Source: DATJSJ01 sp035504175 (GTDB lineage Bacteria; Pseudomonadota; Alphaproteobacteria; Acetobacterales; Acetobacteraceae). From it: 60,003 nucleotides of DNA. Each line of letters starts with the position of its first letter. The first letter of the stretch is position 1. The notes beneath the pieces are model-generated. The model saw only the letters and a list, made by a program, of their open reading frames with translations. It had not been told where the DNA came from and did not search any database. Below are positions 1 through 7,183 of this stretch, piece by piece. The stretch lies in NCBI GenBank assembly GCA_035504175.1, contig DATJSJ010000157.1, positions 1 through 60,003 of the forward strand, read 5' to 3'. Both the position numbers and the translations under genes were made by a program.

Positions 1-205
1 CAAAGGGCAGTCGCCCTTTGGAAACCCTTGACTGGGTCGGAGACGGAGGGGGCGCCACTGCGGCGGTGGGGCCGTGCTCGGCGCGCCCCCTCCCTCTCCG
101 ACCCAAACGAATGGATGTCCAGAAGGCGACTGCCTTCTGGCGGGGATGCAAGGGGCAGAGCCCCTTGCCGGGTCCAGGGCGGAGCCCTGGTCTCTTCGCA
201 GGAGT
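1..205. repeat. cluster of GC-rich palindromes at the left edge
   Basis: This stretch is packed with perfect or near-perfect hairpins: 1-20 (CAAAGGGC...GCCCTTTG), 120-139 (CAGAAGGC...GCCTTCTG), 149-167 (CAAGGGGC...GCCCCTTG) and 174-190 (CCAGGGC...GCCCTGG). A longer imperfect inverted repeat joins about 36-59 with about 91-113. The last two hairpins are joined by CGGGT, the same layout as the paired-hairpin element found elsewhere in this window. The short open frames crossing the region have no visible homology and are not called. Confidence 0.75.
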
Positions 206-214
206 TGTCACCCG

Positions 215-592
215 ATGGCTCTCACCGACGCGCAGCGCACCGATGTGCGGCGTTTCTGCGGCTATCCCGCCTATGGCGCGGGTGTTGCCGGCAACATGGG
301 CTGGCGTTTCTACCAGGCTTATGGCGCGCTCGAGTATCGGATGACCAACCTGTCCGACGCCGAGCTGGCGGTCGTTTCGCAGTATCTCGTGACGCTGAAC
401 GCGTTGGAAGCCGCGGTGCCGGCCGCGGGCGACAATCTCGACACCGACCAGGCCGCGGTCTGGACGCACAACCGCGACGAGGTGCGTGACCGCACGCGGC
501 TGATGAATGCGTGGTGCCGGCGGCTGTGCGCGTTTCTCGGCGTGCCGCCGGGTGATGGGCTGCAGCAGGCCGGGCTCTGGCTGATCGTCTGA
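215..592 (+). CDS. phage structural protein, tail-proximal, unknown function
   Basis: A 125-residue protein begins MALTDAQRTDVRRFCGYPAYG. The start at 215 is preferred over the longer frame because GGAG lies 11-14 bases upstream and the extra N-terminus would be encoded by the hairpin repeat. The stop overlaps the next start (TGATG), so it opens the tail operon. I recall similar proteins as uncharacterised members of Acetobacteraceae prophage tail clusters but cannot name a family. Its place ahead of the sheath suggests a connector, neck or tail-completion role, which is inference from gene order only. Confidence 0.7.
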   Translation: MALTDAQRTDVRRFCGYPAYGAGVAGNMGWRFYQAYGALEYRMTNLSDAELAVVSQYLVTLNALEAAVPAAGDNLDTDQAAVWTHNRDEVRDRTRLMNAWCRRLCAFLGVPPGDGLQQAGLWLIV

Positions 593-1227
593 TGCAGCCC
601 TGCGTCATTCAGGATCGCATCAATCGCGGCTGCGGGCAGGCGGCGCTGCGCCTCGGCGCACCGCACGATCTGTTGCGGCCGCGGGGCGTGAACAACCCGA
701 CCGCACCCGGCAACCGGCTGATGAGTCTGCCGGCGAGCTTCAACGCCGAGGACGAGAAGTATCGTCGCCCCGGCCGGTTCGGCCGTCCGCTCTGGTACGG
801 CGTGTTCGACGCGGCGTATACCCAGGTGGGCGACTATCTCTCTGGGCCGGCCGGTGTGTTCTTCATTGCCGCGCTGCAGCCGATGTTGCCGCCGCTTTGC
901 GTGCAGGCGAGTCGCACCCTGAGCTTCATGCGCCCGGCCGCGCCGAATGCGGCGGGGGCGGGCAGCTATGGCGGGGTGACGCGGGCGACGGCGACGCCGC
1001 TGCTCGGCGCCTGGCCCGCCTCCGTGCTGTCGGCGGCGAACGGCAGCCATGGCGAATTGCCGTCCGACTCGTCGATCCCCTACTGGTCGGTGCTGCTGCC
1101 GGTGCTGCCGGTGGCGCTGCGCTCGTCGGATCTGGTGAACGACGATATCGGCCGTGCCTTCGTGGTCGCGGCGGCCGAGGAGACGACGCTGGGCTGGCGC
1201 TTGATGATGCAGCAGACGGCGACCTGA
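592..1227 (+). CDS. phage structural protein, unknown function
   Basis: A 211-residue protein whose start overlaps the upstream stop. It has no signal peptide. The middle (about 85-130) is rich in Ala, Pro and Gly, and the C-terminus is a hydrophobic strand-like segment ending in WRLMMQQTAT. No recognisable catalytic motif is present. It is followed after one base by the next gene, so it belongs to the tail operon. Position between the operon head and the sheath suggests a head-tail connector or minor structural role, but the sequence itself does not settle this. Confidence 0.65.
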   Translation: MQPCVIQDRINRGCGQAALRLGAPHDLLRPRGVNNPTAPGNRLMSLPASFNAEDEKYRRPGRFGRPLWYGVFDAAYTQVGDYLSGPAGVFFIAALQPMLPPLCVQASRTLSFMRPAAPNAAGAGSYGGVTRATATPLLGAWPASVLSAANGSHGELPSDSSIPYWSVLLPVLPVALRSSDLVNDDIGRAFVVAAAEETTLGWRLMMQQTAT

Positions 1228-1228
1228 C

Positions 1229-2038
1229 ATGGCCGATCAGTCGGATGTCGAGAACTCGCTGGTTTCGGTGATCACCGGCGCGATCTACCCGAACGGCACC
1301 GATGCCGCCTCGGCGATCGGCGTCACCTGCCGGATCTATCGCGGCTGGCCGAATGCGGCGGCGCTCGATGCGGACCTGGCCGCCGGCTACGTCAACATCA
1401 CCGTTTTCCCCGCCGAGGGCGAGATGCGCAACACCACGCGCTTCGCCGAGGACTGGCAGGCCAATCCAGTGCCGCCGACGCTGACCGCGAGCCTTGCGGG
1501 CAATGTCGCGACCTTCGCCGGCAGCGCGGATACCGGGCAGCTCGCCGGCATTCTGGTCGACGGCCAGGCCTATGCCTACCGCACCGTGGACGGCGACACG
1601 CCGGAATCCGTTGCCGCCAATCTCGCAACGCAGATCCAGGCCAACCGCGTGGCGACCCTGAGCGGCGCGACCGTCACCATCCCGGGCGCCGGCGAGATGC
1701 TGGTCCGCACCGTCGCGGATGCGCCGTCGCTGCTCGAAATCCGGCGGCAGGAGCAGGTGTTTCGCATCACCGCCTGGTGCCCGACGCCGGCGCTGCGCGA
1801 CCAGGTCTGCTCGCTGGTGGACAGTGCGCTCAGCGCCGCGCGCTTCATCAAGCTGGCCGATGGCAGCACCGGGCGGCACCGGTTCCAGCGCACCGCAAGC
1901 TATGACCAGAGCCAGGATGCGTCGCTGTATCGCCGCGACCTGCTCTACACGGTCGAATACCCCACCACGCAGGCTGTAACCCAGCCGTCGATGCTGTTCG
2001 GCGACCTGGTGCTGAACGGCACCCCGATCCTTTGCTGA
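1229..2038 (+). CDS. phage tail-proximal structural protein, possible tail terminator
   Basis: A 269-residue protein starting MADQSDVENSLVSVITGAIY. The first 75 residues resemble the N-terminus of tail-completion/terminator proteins (a helix followed by a strand pattern around CRIYRGWPN). A central Gly/Thr-rich insertion (about 85-165) looks like an added beta domain, and the C-terminal part (about 170-269) returns to a compact alpha/beta pattern. It lies directly ahead of a small gene and the sheath gene, where contractile phages often place neck or terminator genes. The function is inferred from position and general pattern, not from a clear motif. Confidence 0.6.
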   Translation: MADQSDVENSLVSVITGAIYPNGTDAASAIGVTCRIYRGWPNAAALDADLAAGYVNITVFPAEGEMRNTTRFAEDWQANPVPPTLTASLAGNVATFAGSADTGQLAGILVDGQAYAYRTVDGDTPESVAANLATQIQANRVATLSGATVTIPGAGEMLVRTVADAPSLLEIRRQEQVFRITAWCPTPALRDQVCSLVDSALSAARFIKLADGSTGRHRFQRTASYDQSQDASLYRRDLLYTVEYPTTQAVTQPSMLFGDLVLNGTPILC

Positions 2039-2049
2039 CGGAGAACATC

Positions 2050-2202
2050 ATGGAGTTCACCCTCGTCGTGGTGCGGCCCTTCGGGTCGTTCCAGCGCGGT
2101 GACGTGATCACCGACGCCGACGCGATCAAGACTGTGCTGCAGGGCGAGCAGGCGGCGCATGTCGTGCGCGTGCTGCGGTCGTCGGCGACGAAGGAGGGCT
2201 GA
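2050..2202 (+). CDS. small phage protein upstream of the sheath gene
   Basis: A 50-residue frame starts MEFTLVVVRPFGSFQRGDVI and ends RSSATKEG. A GGAG-type site lies just upstream (CGGAGAACATC before the ATG). It fills the only gap between the 269-residue protein and the sheath gene, with 11 bases before and three after. The composition matches the neighbours. Small proteins of this kind (a short beta-rich domain with the pattern FGxFxxGDxI) are common in front of Mu/P2-type sheath genes, where their role is mostly unassigned. Confidence 0.7.
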   Translation: MEFTLVVVRPFGSFQRGDVITDADAIKTVLQGEQAAHVVRVLRSSATKEG

Positions 2203-2205
2203 TCC

Positions 2206-3783
2206 ATGCCTATCGTTCAGGCCGGCTCGATCAACACCACCGCGCTGATCGTTCCCGATCTCTACGTCCAGATCGTCCCGCCGCAGAACCTGGTGCTGAA
2301 CGGCGTGCCGACCAACGTGGTCGGCATGGTCGGCACCGCGTCCTGGGGTCCGGTGAACCAGCCGGTGATCGCCGCCACCATGGCGGACTACGCGGCGAAT
2401 TTCGGGCCGGTGATCGCCCGGAAGTATGATCTGGGCACCCAGGTCGCGACCGCGGTGCAGCAGGGCGCGTCGGACTTCCGCTGCGTGCGCGTCACCGACG
2501 GCAGCGACGTCGCCGCGAGCTATGCGATCTTCTACGCCAGCAACGCCTATCCGCTGCTGCTGACGGCGCGCTATACCGGCTCGCTCGGCAACCAGATCGC
2601 GCTCACGCTGGCGCCGGGCTCGGCCGCCAACACCTGGCGGCTGACGCTGTCGCTCCCGGGGCTGACGCCCGAGGTGTTCGACAACATCCCGGCGCCGACG
2701 CCGGCGGGGCTGTGGAGCAATCTTGCCAACGCGGTCAATCTCGGCACCGGGCCGATGCGCGGCCCGTCGCAGCTCTGCGTCGCGACGCTCGGCACCGCGA
2801 CCAGCACGACGCCGGCCGCCCTGTCCAACCAGACGCTGCTGAACGGCACCGATGGCGCGACCGGCGTGACGGCGCAGACGCTGATGGGGCAGGACACGCT
2901 GCCGCGGCAGGGCCTGTATGCGCTGCGCGGCCAGGGCTGCGGCATCGGCGTGCTGGCCGACAGCGACGATCCGACCACCTGGACGCTGCAGGCGCAGTTC
3001 GGCCTGGCCGAGGGCGTCTACATGATCCTGACCGGCCCGTCGGGCGACACGATCACCAACGCGATCGGCGTCAAGCAGTCGGCCGGCCTCGACAGCTACG
3101 CCGCGAAGCTGATGTTCGGCGACTGGATGTGGTGGAACGATGCCACCAACAACGTGCAGCGCCTGGTCAGCCCGCAGGGCTTCGTCGCCGGGCGGCTGGC
3201 CAATCTCTCGCCCGAGCAGTCGAGCCTGAACAAGCAGCTCTACGGCGTGATCGGCAGCCAGAAATCTGGCCTGCCGGGCTCCGGGCAGAACACCAGCTAC
3301 AGCAGCGCCGAGCTGCAGACGCTGTTCCAGGCCGGCATCGACGTGATCAGCAACCCGCAGCCGGGCGGCAGCTACTGGGGCGTGCGCTGCGGCCACAACT
3401 CCTCGTCGAATGCCGCGACCAACGGCGACAACTACACGCGGCTGACCAACTACATCGCGGCGACGCTCGCCGCCGGCATGGGGCTCTATGTCGGGCAGGT
3501 GATCAACGCGACCCTGTTCCGCCGCATCCGTGCGACGCAGCTCTCGTTCCTGCAGAACCTGCTGGGCCAGGGCATCCTGGGCAGCACGGACGGCTCGCTG
3601 CCGTTCAGCGTGATCTGCGACACCTCGAACAACCCGCTGTCGCGCACCAGCCTCGGCTACGTGCAGTCCGACACGCAGGTGCAATACCAGGCGATCAACG
3701 AGAAGTTCATCGTCAACGTGGAGGGCGGCCAGACCGTCACCGTCCAGCGCCAGACCCTGCCGACCGGCCAGGCGGCGACGTAA
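2206..3783 (+). CDS. phage contractile tail sheath protein
   Basis: A 525-residue sheath subunit polymerises around the tail tube and contracts to drive the tube through the host envelope. The N-terminus has the typical sheath opening (MPIVQAGSINTTALIVPDLY, then strands leading to VGMVGTASWGPVNQP). The middle carries a domain with the pattern YTGSLGNQI, and the C-terminal third holds the conserved core (YTRLTNYIAATL... IRATQLSFLQNLL...). Length fits the family (about 380-700 residues). It starts three bases after the small upstream gene and is followed 12 bases later by the tube gene, the classic sheath-tube pair. Confidence 0.93.
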   Translation: MPIVQAGSINTTALIVPDLYVQIVPPQNLVLNGVPTNVVGMVGTASWGPVNQPVIAATMADYAANFGPVIARKYDLGTQVATAVQQGASDFRCVRVTDGSDVAASYAIFYASNAYPLLLTARYTGSLGNQIALTLAPGSAANTWRLTLSLPGLTPEVFDNIPAPTPAGLWSNLANAVNLGTGPMRGPSQLCVATLGTATSTTPAALSNQTLLNGTDGATGVTAQTLMGQDTLPRQGLYALRGQGCGIGVLADSDDPTTWTLQAQFGLAEGVYMILTGPSGDTITNAIGVKQSAGLDSYAAKLMFGDWMWWNDATNNVQRLVSPQGFVAGRLANLSPEQSSLNKQLYGVIGSQKSGLPGSGQNTSYSSAELQTLFQAGIDVISNPQPGGSYWGVRCGHNSSSNAATNGDNYTRLTNYIAATLAAGMGLYVGQVINATLFRRIRATQLSFLQNLLGQGILGSTDGSLPFSVICDTSNNPLSRTSLGYVQSDTQVQYQAINEKFIVNVEGGQTVTVQRQTLPTGQAAT

Positions 3784-3795
3784 GGAGACAGCCCG

Positions 3796-4224
3796 ATGGC
3801 TACTACGAACTTCTCGCTCGGGCGCGACTGCCAGGTGGTCCTGATGGGACCGTTCGGCCGCGTCGATATCAGCCACGTCACCGGCTTCGAGGCGAAGCAG
3901 GTGACGCATCCGATTCGCGTCGACCGCCTCGACGGCACCCAGCTCGCGGCCGAGCTGCCGAAGGGCTGGGAAGGCAGCTTCGACATCGAACGCGGCGACA
4001 GCACGGTCGACGATTTCGTCGCCAAGGCCGAGCAGGCCTACTACACCGGCGGCAGCATGGCGTACGGCACGCTCTACCAGTACGTGACCGAGACCGACGG
4101 CAGCACCTCGACCTATCAGTTCGACAGCGCGGTGTTCAAGCTGACCAGCTCCGGCGCGTGGAAGGGCGATGCCAGCGTCAAGCAGAAGCTGGAATTCTTC
4201 GCCGCCCGCCGCACCCGGATCTGA
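3796..4224 (+). CDS. phage tail tube protein
   Basis: A 142-residue protein that forms the hexameric rings of the inner tail tube. It starts MATTNFSLGRDCQVVLMGPFG, continues with a strand-rich core, and ends in a basic tail (EFFAARRTRI). Length and pattern agree with Mu/P2-type tube proteins (about 115-175 residues). A strong ribosome site (AAGGAG) lies 8-13 bases upstream. Its position between the sheath gene and the tail-assembly chaperone is the standard order of contractile tails. Confidence 0.88.
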   Translation: MATTNFSLGRDCQVVLMGPFGRVDISHVTGFEAKQVTHPIRVDRLDGTQLAAELPKGWEGSFDIERGDSTVDDFVAKAEQAYYTGGSMAYGTLYQYVTETDGSTSTYQFDSAVFKLTSSGAWKGDASVKQKLEFFAARRTRI

Positions 4225-4231
4225 GCCGCGC

Positions 4232-4588
4232 GTGGATACGCCCTCGGCCCGAATCGTCGCCGCCGCATCGGCCACCGTCACGGTGGCCGATGCGACCGGG
4301 CGCACGCTGACGCTGCGCCGCCTCAACGCGCTCGACCGGCTGCGGCTGTTCAAGGCGGTCGGGCCGGTGCTGGCACAGAACGCACCCTATCTCGGCATGG
4401 CGATGATCGCGGCCTCCGTCACCGCGATCGACGACGTGCCGATCCCGGCGCCGAGCACGGAGCAGCATATCGAGGGCATCGTCTCGCGGCTCGGCGACGC
4501 CGGGATCGCCGCCGCTGCGGCGGCGCTGAAACCGGACGCACCGGCAGCGGAGGACGTCGCGGGAAACTCAGCCGGCACCCCGACCTGA
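4232..4588 (+). CDS. tail assembly chaperone, short (zero-frame) product
   Basis: A 118-residue protein of the gpG/gpE chaperone type, which binds the tape-measure protein during tail assembly. The start is taken as GTG at 4232 because the longer frame would overlap the tube gene by about 56 bases; this start is not certain. The core pattern (LTLRRLNALDRLRLFKAVGP, then AMIAASVTAIDDVPIP) matches short tail chaperones. The frame stops at 4586-4588 inside a strong hairpin. A -1 frameshift site near its end (GGGAAAC at 4561) would make a longer product. Confidence 0.75.
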   Translation: MDTPSARIVAAASATVTVADATGRTLTLRRLNALDRLRLFKAVGPVLAQNAPYLGMAMIAASVTAIDDVPIPAPSTEQHIEGIVSRLGDAGIAAAAAALKPDAPAAEDVAGNSAGTPT

Positions 4589-4731
4589 TCGACTGCCTCT
4601 ATCTGATCAGGCGCGGGGTGCCGTTCGACGTCGCCTTCTCGCTGCCCGACGACGAACGCCAGGCCTGGGTCGTGGCATTCGGCACGCTGGAAGGCGGCAC
4701 CTACGACTGGACGACGCGGAGCTGGACATGA
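4232..4731 (+). CDS. tail assembly chaperone, -1 frameshift fusion product
   Basis: After the AAC codon at 4565-4567 a shift into the -1 frame reads on (from CTC at 4567) through 54 further codons to TGA at 4729-4731, giving about 166 residues. The added part reads LSRHPDLIDCLYLIRRGVPF and then a segment with DDERQAWVVAFG and GGTYDWTTRSW. This pattern is typical of the second tail-chaperone domain (gpT of lambda, E' of P2). The -1 frame has no ATG start of its own, only an internal GTG at 4618 within the hairpin. The stop overlaps the start of the next gene, leaving no room for another gene. The frameshift is inferred from sequence and the well-known family behaviour. Confidence 0.8.
4549..4623 (+). 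promoter_or_regulatory. programmed -1 ribosomal frameshift signal
   Basis: All three textbook elements are present. A Shine-Dalgarno-like GGAGGA (4549-4554) lies six bases before the slip site. The slippery heptamer GGGAAAC (4561-4567) is in the right phase (G GGA AAC). A two-part hairpin begins five bases later: CGGCACCCC (4573-4581) pairs perfectly with GGGGTGCCG (4615-4623), and inside it CCTGATC (4584-4590) pairs with GATCAGG (4605-4611). The zero-frame stop falls in the inner stem. Confidence 0.85.
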
Positions 4732-5117
4732 CGCCGAAAGCACTGGCGGACCATCTGGCGCGCATCGATCTCGGCGAGATCTGCCGCCAGGCACTCGATG
4801 ACGCGGCGACGCGGCTCGAAACCGCGGTGAAGGCGGCACTCTCGGAGCCGCCAGGCGGGCAACACGATGCGCCGTGGCTTCGCACCGGCGATCTGCGCGA
4901 CAGCATCGGCCATCAGGCGGATGCGAGCTCCGCCATCGTCGGCAGCACCAGCGATGTGGCGGTGTTCCAGGAACGCGGCACGGCGCGGTTGCGGCCACGG
5001 CCGTTTCTGGCGCCGGCGGCCGTGGCGCTGGGGCCGGAACTGGCGCGCAGGGTCGGGGAGCAAGTGGCGGCGGTGTTAAGGCCAGGGGCTCCGCTCCTGG
5101 ACCCCGCTGGGGCCTGA
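4728..5117 (+). CDS. HK97-gp10-like phage tail/head-tail protein
   Basis: A 129-residue protein with the HK97-gp10 pattern: an N-terminal helix, then TGDLRDSI (about 47-54), a strand, FQERGTARLRPRPFLAPA (about 80-97) and a closing helix. The family usually acts in tail completion or head-tail joining. The start overlaps the frameshifted chaperone stop (ATGA). Two oddities: gp10-like genes normally lie before the tube gene, not between chaperone and tape measure, and the last dozen or so residues (RPGAPLLDPAGA) are encoded by the GC-rich palindromic element that begins near 5078, so the original C-terminus was probably replaced. Confidence 0.75.
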   Translation: MTPKALADHLARIDLGEICRQALDDAATRLETAVKAALSEPPGGQHDAPWLRTGDLRDSIGHQADASSAIVGSTSDVAVFQERGTARLRPRPFLAPAAVALGPELARRVGEQVAAVLRPGAPLLDPAGA

Positions 5118-5136
5118 GGCCCCAGACCCCCGTTAC
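5078..5136 (+). repeat. GC-rich paired-hairpin repeat, copy inside tail operon
   Basis: Hairpin A is CCAGGGGC...GCTCCTGG (5082-5100, one mismatch), then ACCCCG, then hairpin B CTGGGGCCTGAGGCCCCAG (5107-5125). It is nearly identical to the reverse complement of 30846-30906. It overlaps the 3' end of the preceding gene and stops about 20 bases before the next start. Confidence 0.85.
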
Positions 5137-5154
5137 TTTCAGGAAATAGCGCGC

Positions 5155-6315
5155 ATGGATGACGCCTACACGATCGGCATCACACTGGCGCTGCAGAACG
5201 GCGTCTCCGAGGGACTCGCAATCGTCCAGCGCGACCTGCGCGACGTGGACCGCGCAATCGATGCGACCTCGCTGGGATTGACCAAACTTGCCGCCGCGGC
5301 GCAGGCGGCGCTGGCCAGCGCACGCGCCGCGGCGCGCATTCCGGCACCGACGCTGCCGGCGGTCCGCGCGGCTGGCGCCGAGGCGGCGCCGGAGGCGGCC
5401 CGCACAGCACCCAGCATCGCGCCCGACGTGACGTCGTCGCCACCGCGTGCAGCGACGGACCGGCCCAACGAGACCACGGCACCGGCGCCGACCCGCGAAC
5501 GCACGATCAGTGCCGCGCCGGAACCCGGTGCGGCGCGGCCGATCGTCGCGCCCGCGGTCGCCACGGTGCCAGCCGTTTCGGTGCCGCCCGGCAAAGCCGA
5601 GGCGGCTTCGGCGCCGGCATCGCCACCGGCGCTGCCGGCCACGGCTCCGCCGTCTGTTTTGACCGCACCGGCGGTGTCGGCGGCGCCGCCGCCCGCCACC
5701 GTGATCATCCCGAGTGGGGCGCTGCAGGTGGGAGCGATCGCTCCACCGCAAGCGCCCCCTGTGGGGCCGCCGCCCATGCCGGCGGCGGCCCCAGTGCCGG
5801 CGCGAGAGGCGCTACCGGCGATGCCGCCGGTGGTGCGTGTCGCGCCGGAGAACCAGCCGCAGCCTGCAGCGACGCCCGTCTCGCCGACCGTGGTGATGGC
5901 GACGCCGCGTCAGGCGGCTCCTGCGTCGGGGCCGGTGGCATCGGCACCGATGCCGGAGCGACCGCGCCGCGAGGCCGAACGCCACGTTGCCGCCCCGTTC
6001 CCGCGAACGGAGGCCGCGCGCGGCGCCGAGCCGAGCCGGCCGGCCGTGGCCCAGCCGGCTGCGGCGGCAGCCCCGCCGCAGCCGCGGCCGGCGGCGATCG
6101 CGACCCCGTTTGCCCGACCGACGCCGGATGCGCCGGTGGCACCGCCGCCGCCGCCGCGACAGGACGGGCCGATCGGCGGCGACGTCTATCTCGACGGCGA
6201 GCGGGTCGGGCGCTGGCTGTCCGACCATCTCGCCCGCGCGGTCTCGCGCCCGCCCTCGGGCGGCAGCGGCTTCGATCCGCGGATTTCGCCCGCCTGGCCC
6301 TCAGGAGTGCTGTGA
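5155..6315 (+). CDS. candidate short tail tape-measure protein
   Basis: A 386-residue protein in the tape-measure position (after the chaperone, before the gpU-like gene). Residues 1-60 form a helical segment (GITLALQNGVSEGLAIVQRD) typical of tape-measure N-termini. Residues about 65-330 are an Ala/Pro-rich, probably disordered region with no coiled coil. The C-terminus has GDVYLDGERVGRWLSDHLAR (about 341-360), a motif I associate with ends of phage tape measures. Most tape measures are 600-1,200 residues, so this one would set a very short tail, or the role has been reduced. The next start overlaps its stop. Confidence 0.55.
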   Translation: MDDAYTIGITLALQNGVSEGLAIVQRDLRDVDRAIDATSLGLTKLAAAAQAALASARAAARIPAPTLPAVRAAGAEAAPEAARTAPSIAPDVTSSPPRAATDRPNETTAPAPTRERTISAAPEPGAARPIVAPAVATVPAVSVPPGKAEAASAPASPPALPATAPPSVLTAPAVSAAPPPATVIIPSGALQVGAIAPPQAPPVGPPPMPAAAPVPAREALPAMPPVVRVAPENQPQPAATPVSPTVVMATPRQAAPASGPVASAPMPERPRREAERHVAAPFPRTEAARGAEPSRPAVAQPAAAAAPPQPRPAAIATPFARPTPDAPVAPPPPPRQDGPIGGDVYLDGERVGRWLSDHLARAVSRPPSGGSGFDPRISPAWPSGVL

Positions 6316-6998
6316 TGCCCACACCGCTGCTGCTCGGTCCCGTCACGTTCGTCGGCTTCGAGGTGCCGGAACGACTGACCTTCGGCGGCCGCCAACGGCT
6401 CGCGATCCACCGGCTGCCCGGTGGCGCGCGGGTGATCGATGCGATGGGGCCGGACGATGCCGAACTCGCCTGGGCCGGCGTGTTCTCCGGGCCGGACGCG
6501 GCCGATCGCGCCCGGACGCTGGACGCACTGCGCATCGCCGGCGCGATGCTGCCGCTGACCTGGGACGCGTTCCTCTACAGCGTAATCATCTCCTGTTTCC
6601 AGGCGGATTACGCGAGCCCGTGGTGGATCCCGTATCGCATCTCCTGCACGGTGGTGCTCGATCCGGCACAGCTTGCGATCAGCGCGGCGGCGACGCTCGC
6701 GGATGACATATCCGCCGATCTCGTCACCGCTTCGGCGGGGGTGGACGTCTCCGCCGCGCAGGCTGCGATGGCGCCGAGTGACGCGGCGACCGCAGGCACG
6801 GCCGACCAGGCCGCGGCACTGTCCAGCCTGCAATCGACGCAGACCGGCCTGGAGAACAGCCTGAATGCGGCCGGTGGCGGGCTTGCGAGCGGCGATCTGA
6901 ACGGCCTGGTCGGCACGACCGGGCAGCTCGCGCAACTCTCCACCGCGCGCGGCTATATCGGGCGGGCCGTGACCAATCTCGGCAATGCGAGCACCTGA
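6315..6998 (+). CDS. P2 gpU-like tail/baseplate protein with Ala-rich extension
   Basis: A 227-residue protein. Residues 1-110 follow the gpU pattern: a strand start (LLLGPVTFVGFEVPERL), a basic segment with RQRLAIHRLPGG, an aromatic/acidic strand (DDAELAWAGVFSGPDA) and LRIAGAMLPLTWDAFLYSV. Residues 110-227 are Ala/Thr/Ser-rich and helical, unlike P2 gpU. The order tape measure, gpU-like, LysM-type gpX, gpD matches P2. ATG at 6315 overlaps the upstream stop; a GTG at 6312 is an alternative. The next gene overlaps by ATGA. Confidence 0.7.
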   Translation: MPTPLLLGPVTFVGFEVPERLTFGGRQRLAIHRLPGGARVIDAMGPDDAELAWAGVFSGPDAADRARTLDALRIAGAMLPLTWDAFLYSVIISCFQADYASPWWIPYRISCTVVLDPAQLAISAAATLADDISADLVTASAGVDVSAAQAAMAPSDAATAGTADQAAALSSLQSTQTGLENSLNAAGGGLASGDLNGLVGTTGQLAQLSTARGYIGRAVTNLGNAST

Positions 6999-7183
6999 TG
7001 ACGCGGATCTCAGTGGTCGGCGGCAATCTGTTCCAGATTGCCGCGGCGCAGCTTGGCGACGCGACGCAGTGGCTGCGCATCGCCCAGGCCAACGGTCTGT
7101 CGGACCCGATGCTGTCCGGGCTCGTGACCTTGCTGATCCCGGATCCGAACCCGAATGCCGGAGGCGGGATTGCTCAGCAATAG
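6998..7183 (+). CDS. P2 gpX-like LysM tail protein
   Basis: A 61-residue protein with one LysM-type fold: the N-terminal strand (ISVVGGNLFQIAAAQLGDATQW), the helix (LRIAQANGLSDPM) and the closing LIPDPNP match the short LysM baseplate proteins found ahead of gpD in P2-like and Mu-like tails. These proteins help join tube and baseplate. Start and stop overlap the neighbouring genes, which shows tight translational coupling. Confidence 0.85.
   Translation: MTRISVVGGNLFQIAAAQLGDATQWLRIAQANGLSDPMLSGLVTLLIPDPNPNAGGGIAQQ

Noticed and set aside
1945..4353. An 802-codon open frame on the minus strand under the sheath and tube genes
   Set aside because: It mirrors the sheath and tube genes and shows only low-complexity Arg/Ala/Val sequence without family motifs.
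4618..4731. A separate gene starting at the GTG at 4618
   Set aside because: The GTG lies inside the hairpin and has no ribosome site, and the slippery site with correct phase explains the -1 frame better.
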